Positions 1 to 10,689 of a DNA stretch of 64,000 nt are shown here, piece by piece. Origin of the DNA: Lichtheimia corymbifera B2541 (Eukaryota; Mucoromycota; Mucoromycetes; Mucorales; Lichtheimiaceae); NCBI GenBank assembly GCA_000697475.1, contig JNEU01000954.1, positions 1 through 64,000 on the forward strand, in the 5' to 3' direction. Position 1 is the first letter of the stretch; each line of letters opens with the position of its first letter. The position numbers and the translations under genes were made by a program. The notes below the pieces were generated by a model. That model was not told where the DNA came from. It was given only the letters and a program-made list of their open reading frames with translations, and made no database searches.

Positions 1-332
1 TTTATAGGTAAAAGGCAACCTCAGTCTGATGGGAAATTTGGGACTCCTTTGTAGGTGACATAAGTACACGCCTACCGTCATCAACAACATCATAAACCAA
101 CAAAAACGTGGTGCATCGTCTCAAATACACGCTTCGCCAAAAAGGCCCATACCAGCCTTAATCGATCCAGTCGTGCAACCGATTGAAATCAAACATGTAT
201 TGAACAACAGCCATTTACGAGAGAAACTCTCAAAGAATACGTAAGGATAAGAAGAATCAGATAAGAAAATGGACTCATTTTTACCTCTCCTCAAGCTCAT
301 CAACACTTTCGCTGAGATCGTTCTATATCGCG

Positions 333-1759
333 TCTTCAGTACTTTCCAATGAGACCAAAGTCTCCTATGACTGGGTGATTCAATGTCTCAAGAGAGTAGT
401 CTTTGATAATGGGAATATCAGCCCTGGCATTTTTCTTACCGACGATGATAAAGGCCTCCGCACAGCCTTGGATAACATATATCCCAGCATCCCACACACC
501 CTGTGTGCCTGGCATACAAAGCGCAATTTTGAATCACATGCAGCGGGATGTTACAAGAAGAACACTGAAGACGAGGAAAAGTTTTTTGATATACTCGACA
601 AAATGATTTATGGTCGTACCTCTGAGACGTTCGATTCAGCTAAAAAGGATTACGATGATTTCGTTAACAAAACAGGGAAGTCCAAGGAAATGAAGGATTA
701 TCTCGAAGTGTAAGCGTTTCGTACACATGTTGATTCTATAATCGGGCTAACTTGCTATATGCTTAGCCTCTTATCATACAAGGAACGCTGGGCAGGTCCA
801 TGGGTTGAGAAGCATGTCCACTTTGGAGCTAGGACAACACAGCGAGTTGTAGGGGCTCATTGGACTATAAAGCAAATTATGAGTACACCAGGGCGTTTGA
901 TGAAACTTTTCAAGACAACCCATTATTACTTGACCAAGAATGTATGCTTTGCTATGCGCCTTTAAAACGAAAGTATTGTGTGCTTATCAATGCACTTTAG
1001 GATATTCAAGAAGATTATGCTTTTTTCAAGGAGCGTACAACATTCCTTTGTTTTAAGGACCAAGACGCTGAGACAGACTTTCATATGATCAAGGCACTGC
1101 AACCATTACAAGGAAAAGTCGCGCACTTTGCCCTTCGACACATAAAGCGTCAACTTAGACATGCATGGGATGATGAAAAAGACTCCACATCAACGACAGA
1201 TCCAACTTCCTGCGATTGCCCATTACGTGTCAACTGTTTGCTTCCTTGCATGCATACCTTACTACAGCACTGCACAGATGCTATCCAACTCGACATCATC
1301 CATAGTCGATGGCTGCTTGAAACGAAGAAAGGTATGTCTAAAGGTTCATTTGTTATTATGTTGTCTGATGAATAATGCTGTTATGTTATAGTAAAATTCC
1401 AGCCATTGCCCATACATGATAAAAGCAACTCTGCCACAGATAAACTTTTCAGTCGTGCTATGGATAATTTGGCTGATACATACCACAATCTGGAGGATAC
1501 TCAACGGGCTGATCTGATTGAATCATTGGAGTATATCATGGAGACTACTGTTCCCCATGTCATCGAGCAATTGAAGTACCCCGAGGCCGTCGTAACCAAA
1601 GGGCGCCCAAAGTCTTTAAAAGGAGCAAGAGATCCTTCAAGATTTGAAAGGTCACAGAAAGAGCAAGATTGCGCTGACAAGAACCATATGACATTGTCAA
1701 GAAGCTCAAAGAATCCGGTGACATGCAGGGTAACGACCAGATGCTTATCGAATAAGTAA
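333..1759 (+). mobile_element. Mutator-like (MULE) transposase gene, 5' end not resolved
   Basis: MULE-type transposase. Family knowledge: these enzymes mobilise Mutator-like DNA transposons. An open frame upstream of 375 runs into SYDWVIQCLKRVVF, then a TDDDKGLRTAL...LCAWH block that matches the conserved TDxxxAL...CxWH core of MULE transposases. A SWIM zinc finger follows at about 1200-1260 (CDC...PCMHTL). Four exons can be joined in one frame: up to 709, 767-941, 1001-1331 and 1392-1759, all with GT-AG introns of about 57-60 bp. No internal stop or frameshift is needed, so this stretch is not obviously dead. The N-terminal DDE region and start codon are not clear, and terminal inverted repeats were not found. 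The C-terminus may continue through another splice after 1755. It sits directly upstream of a 21-bp minisatellite. Confidence 0.7.
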
Positions 1760-2034
1760 TCTCTAAAAGTTAATTCATTTTCACTGGCAGATTTGCTCCT
1801 CTATATTGCAAAGAAACAGGATATTTGCCTCGTTGTATTAGACCACCGGGGTCTTACAACTAACACCAAAGACCTCCTAGAATTTCTCAGGTAAATGACC
1901 CGAATATTTAATGCTGCCACTATCTTTACCTTATTGACATGGATGGTAGACAATATCCACAAGTGAAACGGATCATCGTCGACAAAAGCCCTTTCACAAA
2001 CGAGATCATGGAATATGATTGTAGCGAACTTACA

Positions 2035-2625
2035 AGTGGAACCACACCTTGAACAAGTGGAATTGCGGCTTGCACAAGTGGAATCACACCTTGAACAAGT
2101 GGAATCACACCTTGAACAAGTGGAATCACACCTTGAACAAGGGAATCACATCTTTTGTATGTGGATCCACACCTTGAACAAGTGGAATCATGGCTTGAAC
2201 AAGTGGAATCATGGCTTGAACAAGTGGAATCATGGCTTGAACAAGTGGAATCACACCTTGAGCATGTGGAATCACACCTTGAACAAGTGGAATCACACCT
2301 TGAACAAGTGGAATCATGGCTTGAACAAGTGGAATCACACCTTGAACAAGTGGAATCATGGCTTGAGCAAGCGGAAACATGCCTTGCACAAGTGGAATCA
2401 CACCTTGAACAAGTGGAATTGCGGCTTGAGCAAGCGGAAACATGCCTTGCACAAGTGGAATCACACCTTGAACAAGTGGATTGCGGCTTGAACAAGGGAA
2501 TCACATCTTTTGTATGTGGATCCACACCTTGAACAAGTGGAATCATGGCTTGAACAAGTGGAATCACACCTTGAGCATGTGGAATCACACCTTGAACAAG
2601 TGGAATCACACCTTGAACAAGGATG
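2035..2625. repeat. 21-bp minisatellite encoding heptads (about 28 units)
   Basis: Tandem array with a 21-bp unit, roughly TTGAACAAGTGGAATCACAC plus one base. Common variants carry ATGGC or GCGGC in place of CACACC, and GAGCAAGCGGAAACATGCC. Because the unit is a multiple of three, all units stay in phase. The + strand reads as LEQVESH heptads (ATG at 2015 or 2155) or LNKWNHT in another frame, and the - strand reads as LVQGVIP. An interrupting segment (CAAGGGAATCACATC...) with a variant unit occurs twice, near 2138 and 2494, so part of the array was duplicated as a block. Leu/Val positions in the LEQVESH frame would suit a coiled coil. No evidence shows which frame, if any, is translated. Confidence 0.9.
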
Positions 2626-3283
2626 GAGGAAAACAACCAGTTACAGCAATTCTCAAACCAACAGAATTATTACCAAAGAAGTAAAAAATAAACATGTATA
2701 ATTTGATTGCGGGTATACATACATGCATACAATACAACAGTAGTACATACATACCTCGCAGCTCAACCTACTTCAATTTCCAGCTCTTCCACTTCCAGCT
2801 TTCTTGTCTCTTCTTCCCATTCTCAACTGTTGCCCCATTCAACTACAACTACCATCTGCGAACGATTGTCCTGCTTCAACCCATCATGTCAATCCTACAA
2901 CTGTTTTGATCCGATAGTCTTTGACTGGATGGGCAAGTTCATGGCGTGTGCATCCCACTACTACAACACCCGCGTTCCTTGACACTACACCTTCTCTTGT
3001 ACACTCCTCAACCACAACCAACCGCAACAGCAGTTGCTATTAGCAAGCTCTTTACTCCATTGTCTCAATATACTTGCAGCAACTTGTCCTACAGCCTTTT
3101 CACGTGAACAGCAGATAGCCATCATATATTAAGCAGCTTTATTTGCGTGTATCAGTTTTCTTCATTAAAACGAATTCCTATGGATATGGATATGAATATG
3201 AATACTCTCTTGCTTTGGTACATGAGATGGAAGGAATAGATATATTGACCTATTTGGTTCCCGATAAAATCGATCATCTGCAT

Positions 3284-3710
3284 GTGGATACAATAACGAC
3301 AGCATCATCATCATCTACACGTCTACGAATCTGTGATACGCTCATCTTCCATGACATCTTTTTGAAACAACGATAATGGTGCAGCAAATGGAACAATGGC
3401 TATACACCACCAAAAGCATCATTTGGATCTGGCAGTGGGTATACACAAACGACAGCATCATCAGCTACACGCTCATCTTGCACTACCTCCTCTTAGGATC
3501 ACCACCAGGATGCATCAACGGGATCTGGCAGTAGCTATACAACACCGAGAGCATCACCTGCATAACACAGTGGATATACAACACCAACAGCAGCATCACC
3601 TGGTACACGCGTATGGACTTATTGTGGAACCATCTTGCACCACCTCTTGTTGGGATCACGACACAAACGGGTCTACGGGATTGGCAGTGGATATACAATG
3701 ACAGCAGCAT
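3284..3710 (+). repeat. Decayed Gly/Ser/Thr-coding repeat stretch
   Basis: At least five or six diverged copies of a motif like GGATCTGGCAGTGGGTATAC followed by ACNACNNCAGCATCATC start near 3284, 3384, 3425, 3520, 3569 and 3677, spaced about 40-110 bp. Where the frame is open the motif reads GSGSGYT followed by a Thr/Ala/Ser-rich tail, as in low-complexity wall or surface proteins. Stops and frame changes between copies show that no continuous protein is encoded now. Calling it a relic of a repetitive gene is inference. It could also be a non-coding minisatellite. Confidence 0.45.
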
Positions 3711-4418
3711 TTTATTGTGCACACATTCGGCATCATCACCTTGGGCATTTCTGTGGACTGTGTGTGAACGTCTTATTTCCTCCCCACTTCCTTACTTGTC
3801 AATCGCATCGGTGTCGTTTCGGGATCGGCGTTCCGCATCTGGTGATATCCACACTTTGCTCTTGTGCCCTGATGCTCGTAAGCCTCGACCCAGAGAAGTA
3901 TCGTTATCCATCTTAATATACCGCACCATGGACAAGGTATCCATTGATTGGAATGTTATCAAGCCCACACCCAACACCAGTCTACTTTTGCCTCTCAACA
4001 CAATCTAGACCACAGCTAATGACTCCAACTCCTTTCGACAACCGGGATGGCGCAATCTGCTTGTAGGCGATTTCTTTATACCGGATGGAACATCTTCCTT
4101 GCATCTGAAGACTAGGGGAGATGGTTGTCAATACCCATTCTTATTATCACGTTTTCGATCTCACTTGTCACATCAACACATTCAACTTGACTCTTATTTT
4201 GCAAATATTTGCAATCTCAATCCGCCTCTGCCAGTACATGATCAGGCATCAACATCCTCAAATGCAACGGATTCATCCATGTTATTGAGCCCATTTGTGC
4301 AACTCATGGATGGGAAGATGTGGCGCTCTCGATTTTACCGCACAATTATCACCTCCACCGATGCTGCTGAATCCACCACGATATTATGGAGTCGCCTATG
4401 GGGCACACCCATCTCATT

Positions 4419-4848
4419 TACTGGATTTTTCCAATTCACTGGAGGGCTATGAATATGCAGATGGCGTTGGCATTTTAGTGAGATGGCGGCTAGTGATTTT
4501 TGATTTGGCGTGGTGAAGGATTTCAACTTGGCATAGGCTCTTTTCTGCAATGGCGGCTACCATAGTCTATATTATTGTTTATGGTGTTTCCCTTTTATTA
4601 AAAAAGATCACCTGATGCGTGTATAGTAAGCGTCTCAGTATAGCTGAGGACCAGCAAAGTCCCAATTTGTTCATCAAGCAAGAAAGCAGTGGATAATGAA
4701 TGACAAGTAGGCGCCATTGCATAAAAGAGCTAACGCCAAGTTGAAATCCTTCACCACGCCAAATCAAAAATCACTAGCCGCCATCTCACTAAGATGCCAA
4801 CGCCGTCTGCATATTCACAGCCCGCCAGCTGACTGGAAAAATCCAGTA
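4419..4848. repeat. Foldback element with arms of about 142 bp
   Basis: The left arm (about 4419-4562) is the reverse complement of the right arm (about 4707-4848) with roughly 90% identity by eye. The arms share AAATCACTAGCCGCCATCTC and CACCACGCCAAATC in opposite orientation. The loop is about 145 bp and has no coding sign. The shape fits a MITE or foldback transposon, or a locus giving a long hairpin RNA. No clear target-site duplication was found at the outer ends. Confidence 0.75.
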
Positions 4849-5517
4849 TCCGGTTCTCCTGCACACGCATTCGTTTGGCATTGCTTGTTGGGGTGCAATG
4901 GATTTGAAGATCAGCTTGAAGACGACAACTTTTTCCAAAAGGCAAGTGACTGAAATGTGTATTTTACTTCCTATTAATTCGACTTGTAGTAATGCTCACT
5001 CTGATAGTCACCATCATGTGTTATGCAACAAGGCGGCTTTCACAGCAGGTACGTATTCTTTATTGGTGACGTTGAAAATTTGATGCTTACATGGTTCTTA
5101 AGCTTATCATCTATCATGTATTCCGGATGCATGCAATTGTCTGACAAGATTGCGCTTACCATATTGATGGGAATATCCAAAACGTGGCATTGCCTTATAT
5201 CTAAAACTACCTCCTCAGGTAATTTCAATAATCATGTTGAGAAGAATTGTCGTATTAACACTACCTCTTCATAGTCATCACCGCCAATCCAACACCACTC
5301 TGGTTGATATGCTGCATTCAATTCTGAGGTAAGCGGAAGATCCCATTATACTATGTCCCCATTGTTGATTCTCTTTTACATGGATCCTTGTATATCGCAC
5401 ATGCTTCTTTGTAGCAAGGGGTTGGCAAGCTAACAACAGACAAACGACACATGATGGGAAGCTACAGACATTTGCTGACGTGATGTACTTGCACAGGATA
5501 TATAATTCAGCATACTA

Positions 5518-5580
5518 GTTTCGAGCCAGCAGCAAAGTGGACACGAGGAAAAGAGCTATTGGAATGGAGATGACTACGGG
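5518..5580 (+). repeat. Dispersed direct repeat, copy 1 (copy 2 at 6412-6478)
   Basis: AGCAGCAAAGTGGACA is followed by a near-identical stretch including TTGGAATGGAGATGACT. The same block recurs at about 6412-6478 in the same orientation with several substitutions. A second shared block (GGGAATTGTTAGGACACCC-like) links 6550 with 7570. The region appears to be built from fragments of the same mobile repeats. Confidence 0.6.
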
Positions 5581-5753
5581 GAATGAGGAGGAGTGGTATA
5601 ACACGCAAGCGGTGAAAAGATAAGTTTGGGCAGAGTAATAAATAATGCTTCGTACAATAATCCTTGTTGTTGCACAAAAAGATGCGGATGATTGAGGCTG
5701 TTGCAGGAGCGGTTGCGTGTTGTTATGTACCGATAGCTGCATCAAATGACCAG

Positions 5754-6110
5754 TCATTTGCTATGCGTTTCCTCTTTCAGCACATTAATCTGCGTCGTCT
5801 CTAGCTGCACAATGATATCCATGAGAGCAGGTAATGCTGTAGGCATAAGCTTGTTCGAAATCCAATGCATGTAGCTTTCTCGTAGACCATACAAGATGAC
5901 ATAAATTTTCTTTTTATCTGATAGCCTCGTATCCGATGCGGTCTCATACTTGTGTGCCATTGCCAACTTGGCATTCACAAAGTCAGGTGCCGTTTACGTT
6001 GGCTATCCTTTCATACGATGATACGCCATACTATAATAGGATACTCATCTTGGTGTAACATACATGATACATATTCTTGAATCTCGCGACAAATGAATCT
6101 ACCCCTTTAT
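5754..6110 (-). pseudogene. Possible retrotransposon Gag relic
   Basis: Two minus-strand fragments in different frames join in order. The first contains GVDSFVARFKNMYHVCYTKM and the second YVILYGLRESYMHWISNKLM followed by PTALPALMDIIVQLE. A central phrase of the type YGLRxxYxxWI followed by Px(T/A)LxxLxxxxxxLE resembles Gag proteins of LTR retroelements. There are stops and at least one frameshift between them, and no protease, RT or integrase is adjacent. The call is tentative. Confidence 0.28.
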
Positions 6111-6691
6111 AAGGCATCAAAAATTTCAGTAACAATATTGATGAGAGTCCATTGTCAGCGCACGAGTCAATATGACATTGAGACAACTTTGCATACTTCG
6201 ATACACCTATCAAAGCTATTTTTAGATAACATCCTACCGCAGTAACCATCCTGCCGCAGCAACATTCATGCACAACCACGTGCTGCTGTCATCTTTGACA
6301 GCACCCAGCAACAATCGCCCTCTTGCATTATCCCCCCCCCAACTTGCCTTCAGAATTGAAGCACTCTATTTGAACCAATTACTCTTCCCCATTTCATTTA
6401 TTATTAATACGAGTCTCGAGCAGCAGCAGCAGCAAAGTGGACATTGAGGAAGAGAGCTGTTGGAATGGAGATGACTCTCCCAGATCACTGTTTCATTTGA
6501 GCAATGCCTTGGCCACATGGATATGGATAATCGGCCATTGGATGAGTGACGGGAATTGTTACGGACACCCCAGACGCATACCATATTATGACCCATGTGA
6601 ATAAAAGGTGCCGTTAAAAATGTGTTCTCTATTGGGGCCAAGTTGACAGCATTAGCAGCTCGAGTCATCCATGCAGTACCTCTTATCAATA

Positions 6692-7422
6692 CAGCGTTTT
6701 GCGCTTGAAACTATAAATTATCAGGAAGGCAGCTGTAAAGACCCTTTTCATGCATGGATACAATGCTCTTCTAGTCTTCTTGCTGGTCAACCGCTCCCCT
6801 CATTGTCATTATGCTTTTCAGCTACCGTCACATTCTGTATTTCCTATTTCAATTGGAGACAGGCTCAATTTCCATAACATTGTCAATGACTCTTGCCCAC
6901 AACTGGAGTGCCAATCCAATATGCACAATACAGCCCTCATTAGATGATACATCGCATTCTTATCAACGCACCTTCTTCATAAAGAGGACCCAAGCATTCT
7001 TCCAGTATTAACAAACGAGTGATTTGGGGAATGCAAAGATAAGAGGGTGAATTAGAAGGAACATAGGGAGCATAAGGAACATAAGGAAATGAACAAAGGG
7101 AACTTAGGGAACAAAAGGAACACGATGAGGACGAGCAAGGCCCTCAGCTTTTCTATAGGCCACAATGACAATGCTATGAAAATTAAGTGTGTCTCCAATT
7201 GAAATACAGAAGCCACGGTAGGTGAAAGCGTAATGGCAATGAGGGAAAGGGTTGACCAGCAAGAAGAGCATTGTATCTATGCATGAAAAGGGTCTTTACA
7301 GCTGCCTTCAATTTGCTTCCACCAATCCCTCCTTATACCCAGTACCACGTAATGATTCAGCCGACCGAGACTCCTGATAATTTATAGATTATAGTTTCAA
7401 ACCCGAAACGCTGTATTTGTCT
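6692..7422. repeat. Imperfect foldback element with about 200-260 bp arms
   Basis: The left arm (about 6692-6892) is the reverse complement of the right arm (about 7160-7422). Both contain AAGGCAGCTGTAAAGACCC and CTTTTCATGCAT in opposite orientation. The right arm carries about 70 bp (around 7310-7380) that the left arm lacks, so one arm has a deletion or the other an insertion. The loop (about 6893-7159) holds a short purine-rich series of GGAACATAAGGAA-like repeats at about 7058-7130. No coding capacity is evident. Confidence 0.7.
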
Positions 7423-7580
7423 TGTTGGTTATATTTCGCTGATGCTCCTTCTGGTATACAATGCATCGTACCAAATAGGGGTTACCGGTAAAACGATGCA
7501 TCACATCCAACATCCAACAACGATGTACGTCATCTTGGTGACGTTGCTGCTGTACAGCTGTAGTCACTCATGGGAATTGT

Positions 7581-7905
7581 TAGGACACCCTAAGTTATAT
7601 AGCCTATATAACATAAACCATGATCAAAGTTCATTATCATCATTCATCATGCATCTTACTTTATGGAGCCGACTAGGTGCTAATAACTGGTCAAGTCAAA
7701 CCATTTACTAGATCCAGTGGTATTAATAACTTGTCATGTGCAAGAAAGCAGCGCTTATTATTATCATTTGATCTAGTAAATGGGTTGACTTGACTAGTTA
7801 TTAGCGCCTAGTCGGCTCCATAAAGTAAGGTGCATGATGAATGAGGATAATGAAGTTTGTTCATTGTTTATGTTATATAGGCTACTATGTAACTTGGGGT
7901 GTCCC
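7581..7905. repeat. Compact hairpin-forming inverted repeat
   Basis: The left arm (about 7581-7713) and right arm (about 7767-7905) are near-perfect reverse complements. Both include TTTATGGAGCCGACTAGG and GCCTATATAACATAAAC in opposite orientation. The spacer is only about 53 bp. The outer ends show GGACACCC facing GGGTGTCC, consistent with a terminal inverted repeat. It fits a MITE whose transcript would fold into a stem of about 130 bp. Confidence 0.75.
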
Positions 7906-10689
7906 GCGGGCTTAATTATGTACGGCGTCTTATTGATTATTGGTTACATGGCATTACACAATCGATTTGACCCAGTGTTGACAAGGGCGACAACGGTGAA
8001 CAAGGTATATTCTCTGACAAAAAGCATGAGGATTACCTGATGTTTGACGTGAACGTCATATATGGGAGTGATGCCGTTCTTGACCAAGAGACCAGCATCG
8101 ATCAGGTGAGCTGTATAATCAAGGTGATGAAGGAATATTGCCACTCACTGGATTCTTCTACAACAATGAGGCAAGAGATGGTTTTATACGAATGCAAAAG
8201 AAGGATAGAATATTGCAAGTGATATCAGAATGGCTGTAGAATGGATACAGGTCGAAGCAAACTGGCTGATCCATAACATGCAAACGTTGCAAATAGTTCA
8301 GTTCTTTCGAATGCAATAAACGACGGCAGCCTGCAGCAAGACAACGGTTTTATTTCATAGATCATCACTAGATGGGCTGTTAATAGTGTGGTGACAATCT
8401 GAAGCTGACAGTTAACAGAACAAGTGGTTGCATGGGACATTCAAACGATTTGATATAAGCGGTCTTGTAAGGTATGATCCAAAAGGAATCGGAGCATCTG
8501 AGCTTACCTGATGTCCTAGAGTGTATTTATTGCGGGATATATAATATACACCAGCAAACAGTGCTGTGAGTCAAATTACAAGCAATATTTATTACACGAC
8601 AGGATGGTGAGAAAAACATGAAGAGCCCGAGAAGGAGGGAAAAAACAATCAACGGATGCTGCAGCCTCAAACGATGCATCAGCAGAATAAGATGCAATCA
8701 CGTACGTGCTGGAAAAAATCTCTACAAGCGCTTAGAAGAAATTCAAACAGCGTCGAGCATCTGCTTATCGTTGACGGTCATCCTAGACCCACCGATAGGA
8801 GTCGTATGACCATATATATCCTAAATGAATTAATAGATCACGGAAGAACAAAACTACACTACAACTGTCGATGTCTTAAGATGCCATCATGTGGGAAATG
8901 AGATATTGAGTCATCTGCTCTCATCCATGAAGTGAAGGTCCACCAACATGCAATGACAATCATCCATTGATCACCGTGGCTCGTCAAAAGCAATAACACG
9001 TAGGTTCTAGCATATATCTAATGCCAAGGAGCTATTCAAATAACTGCATAGGCTTCTATTGTTTACAGAATATCCAGTAATCATAGCAACGATAAACATT
9101 GAACGCGAATAATCCAAGTACCACTCTTACGAATGGGTGTCACAGCACCCCATCCAAAAATGCGCCATTTAGCATAATGGATCATTGAAGTAAGTAAACG
9201 CGTAACTCAATATAGTCGCTCGAAATCTGTAGTAACTGAGATGGCTTCAAGAAAAAACGTATATAAACATTTATTTAACAGCAGAAGATATGGACAATGA
9301 TTGAAGGTGCTGGGAATATACAAAGAAGAATCAATCATGTGGGATAACGTATACTGGATATATCGGTAAACCTGAAGGTAAGAGAGAGCATGCAATGCTT
9401 TTACCCGAAGGCAACATCGATCCGCCTTGACGCATGAAGAAGTGGCAACTCGAACGCTGTGTACCGTTTGAATGTGTTACGATATTGCAATGATGATGAG
9501 CAGCAGCTAAATTATGCAGCGACGGAAGTTTAAAGATGCGAGTGAGTGAGACGGGTGTATCCGGGTTTTGAGGTGTAGTGGTCCATGTGCTTCTAGAAGG
9601 CTTGTATTGTGATGATAAGTTCGAGAGTGATGATGCCCAACAACATAGTGCATGTTTCTACTTGAGCTTGCTGATTCAATGCACTGATCTTAATTCATTG
9701 TCACTACGTGCTCCTTGTATTTATTTCGACTAATGAATTCAATCAACTATCAAGGATCAAGTCAAACAATTCATAAATGCAGCATTCATTCCATATGATG
9801 CTCCTATGCGCGATTAGGACCCTAAGGTTATATCAAAAAGATCAAACTACATGATCGGGCTTTACCTCATTACAACAAGAATACAATAGCGCGATACAAC
9901 GACAATGAAGTAGGATAAAGCACTATGAAAGACCACAAATATCAGCGCTTATTCACAAAGTTTGCAAGAAATGGATAGGTACAAGCCTTGGAAATCTGGC
10001 CTTGTAAGCAGTCAAAGGAGCAAGACGAAGGAAAGAGACGTGTGGGAGTATGATGAACGGCGACAACATCCTTTATTGTACATTGTGGGCGTGGGTATGT
10101 CTGTTGGGGATGAGATGCATTGCTAAATTGATGCATGAGCTAATAAAGTCATGGGAGGGCATATACCAGAATGAATTCTGAAGAGCCTATGTGTGGCATG
10201 TTGTCTATGCATACATCTGCCAAATTAGGGCAGGTGATAAAAAATCAATCACTTGTACGCCTAATGCACATCCCCATTATTATAAAGGTCATTTACCATG
10301 TTGCCAACCTACTCTTAACATTGGTATGCGTGTTTGGTAAGCAGAGAGGGTGATCGGACCACCTTTCAACAAGCAAGCCTCACCTGGCAGTTTGAATAAA
10401 GAAGGGACTTATGCAAAAAGTGGGTAGCAGCTGACTGCAAAAAAAAAGGGCGGCAAAGAGGGTTCTTAGCTTCTGCCGGTATCGGACTCTGATTTATAAA
10501 TTCCTTTCAAAAGACATATGCACATATACACACGGAAATGCATGCAGTGGATGTAAGCATTATTTCAAAGGTAAGTGATAAGCCATTTGCAAAAAAAAGT
10601 TTACAAGCGAGAAATTGGAGGGATTATATATAGATAAGAGAGGTGTAGTAGCATGATGAGTAGGGATTTGTGTAAGTATGACAACATTT

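Larger units (their letters stand above)
2640..10689. other. Gene-poor accessory block
   Basis: About 8 kb without a convincing intact gene. The open frames are short, lack recognisable domains and mostly overlap repeats. It contains the repeat and relic entries listed separately (about 3284-3710, 4419-4848, 5518-6478, 6692-7422 and 7581-7905). From about 7906 to 10689 I see no conserved protein, no RNA gene and no strong repeat. Short frames at 8618-8901 and 9942-10136 have nothing recognisable. Confidence 0.6.

Noticed and set aside
121..306. Minus-strand frame resembling the MULE segment before the AFLSNE-like motif (possible internal inversion)
   Set aside because: The resemblance (IGCTTGSIKAGMGLF) is weak and the plus strand is open in the same place. 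I could not show inversion breakpoints.
2035..2625. CRISPR array
   Set aside because: The units are contiguous with no unique spacers, in a eukaryotic genome. It is a minisatellite.
7834..8222. Short frames next to the hairpin repeat as a new small gene
   Set aside because: They partly derive from the repeat arm, have no domain, and no splice model improves them.
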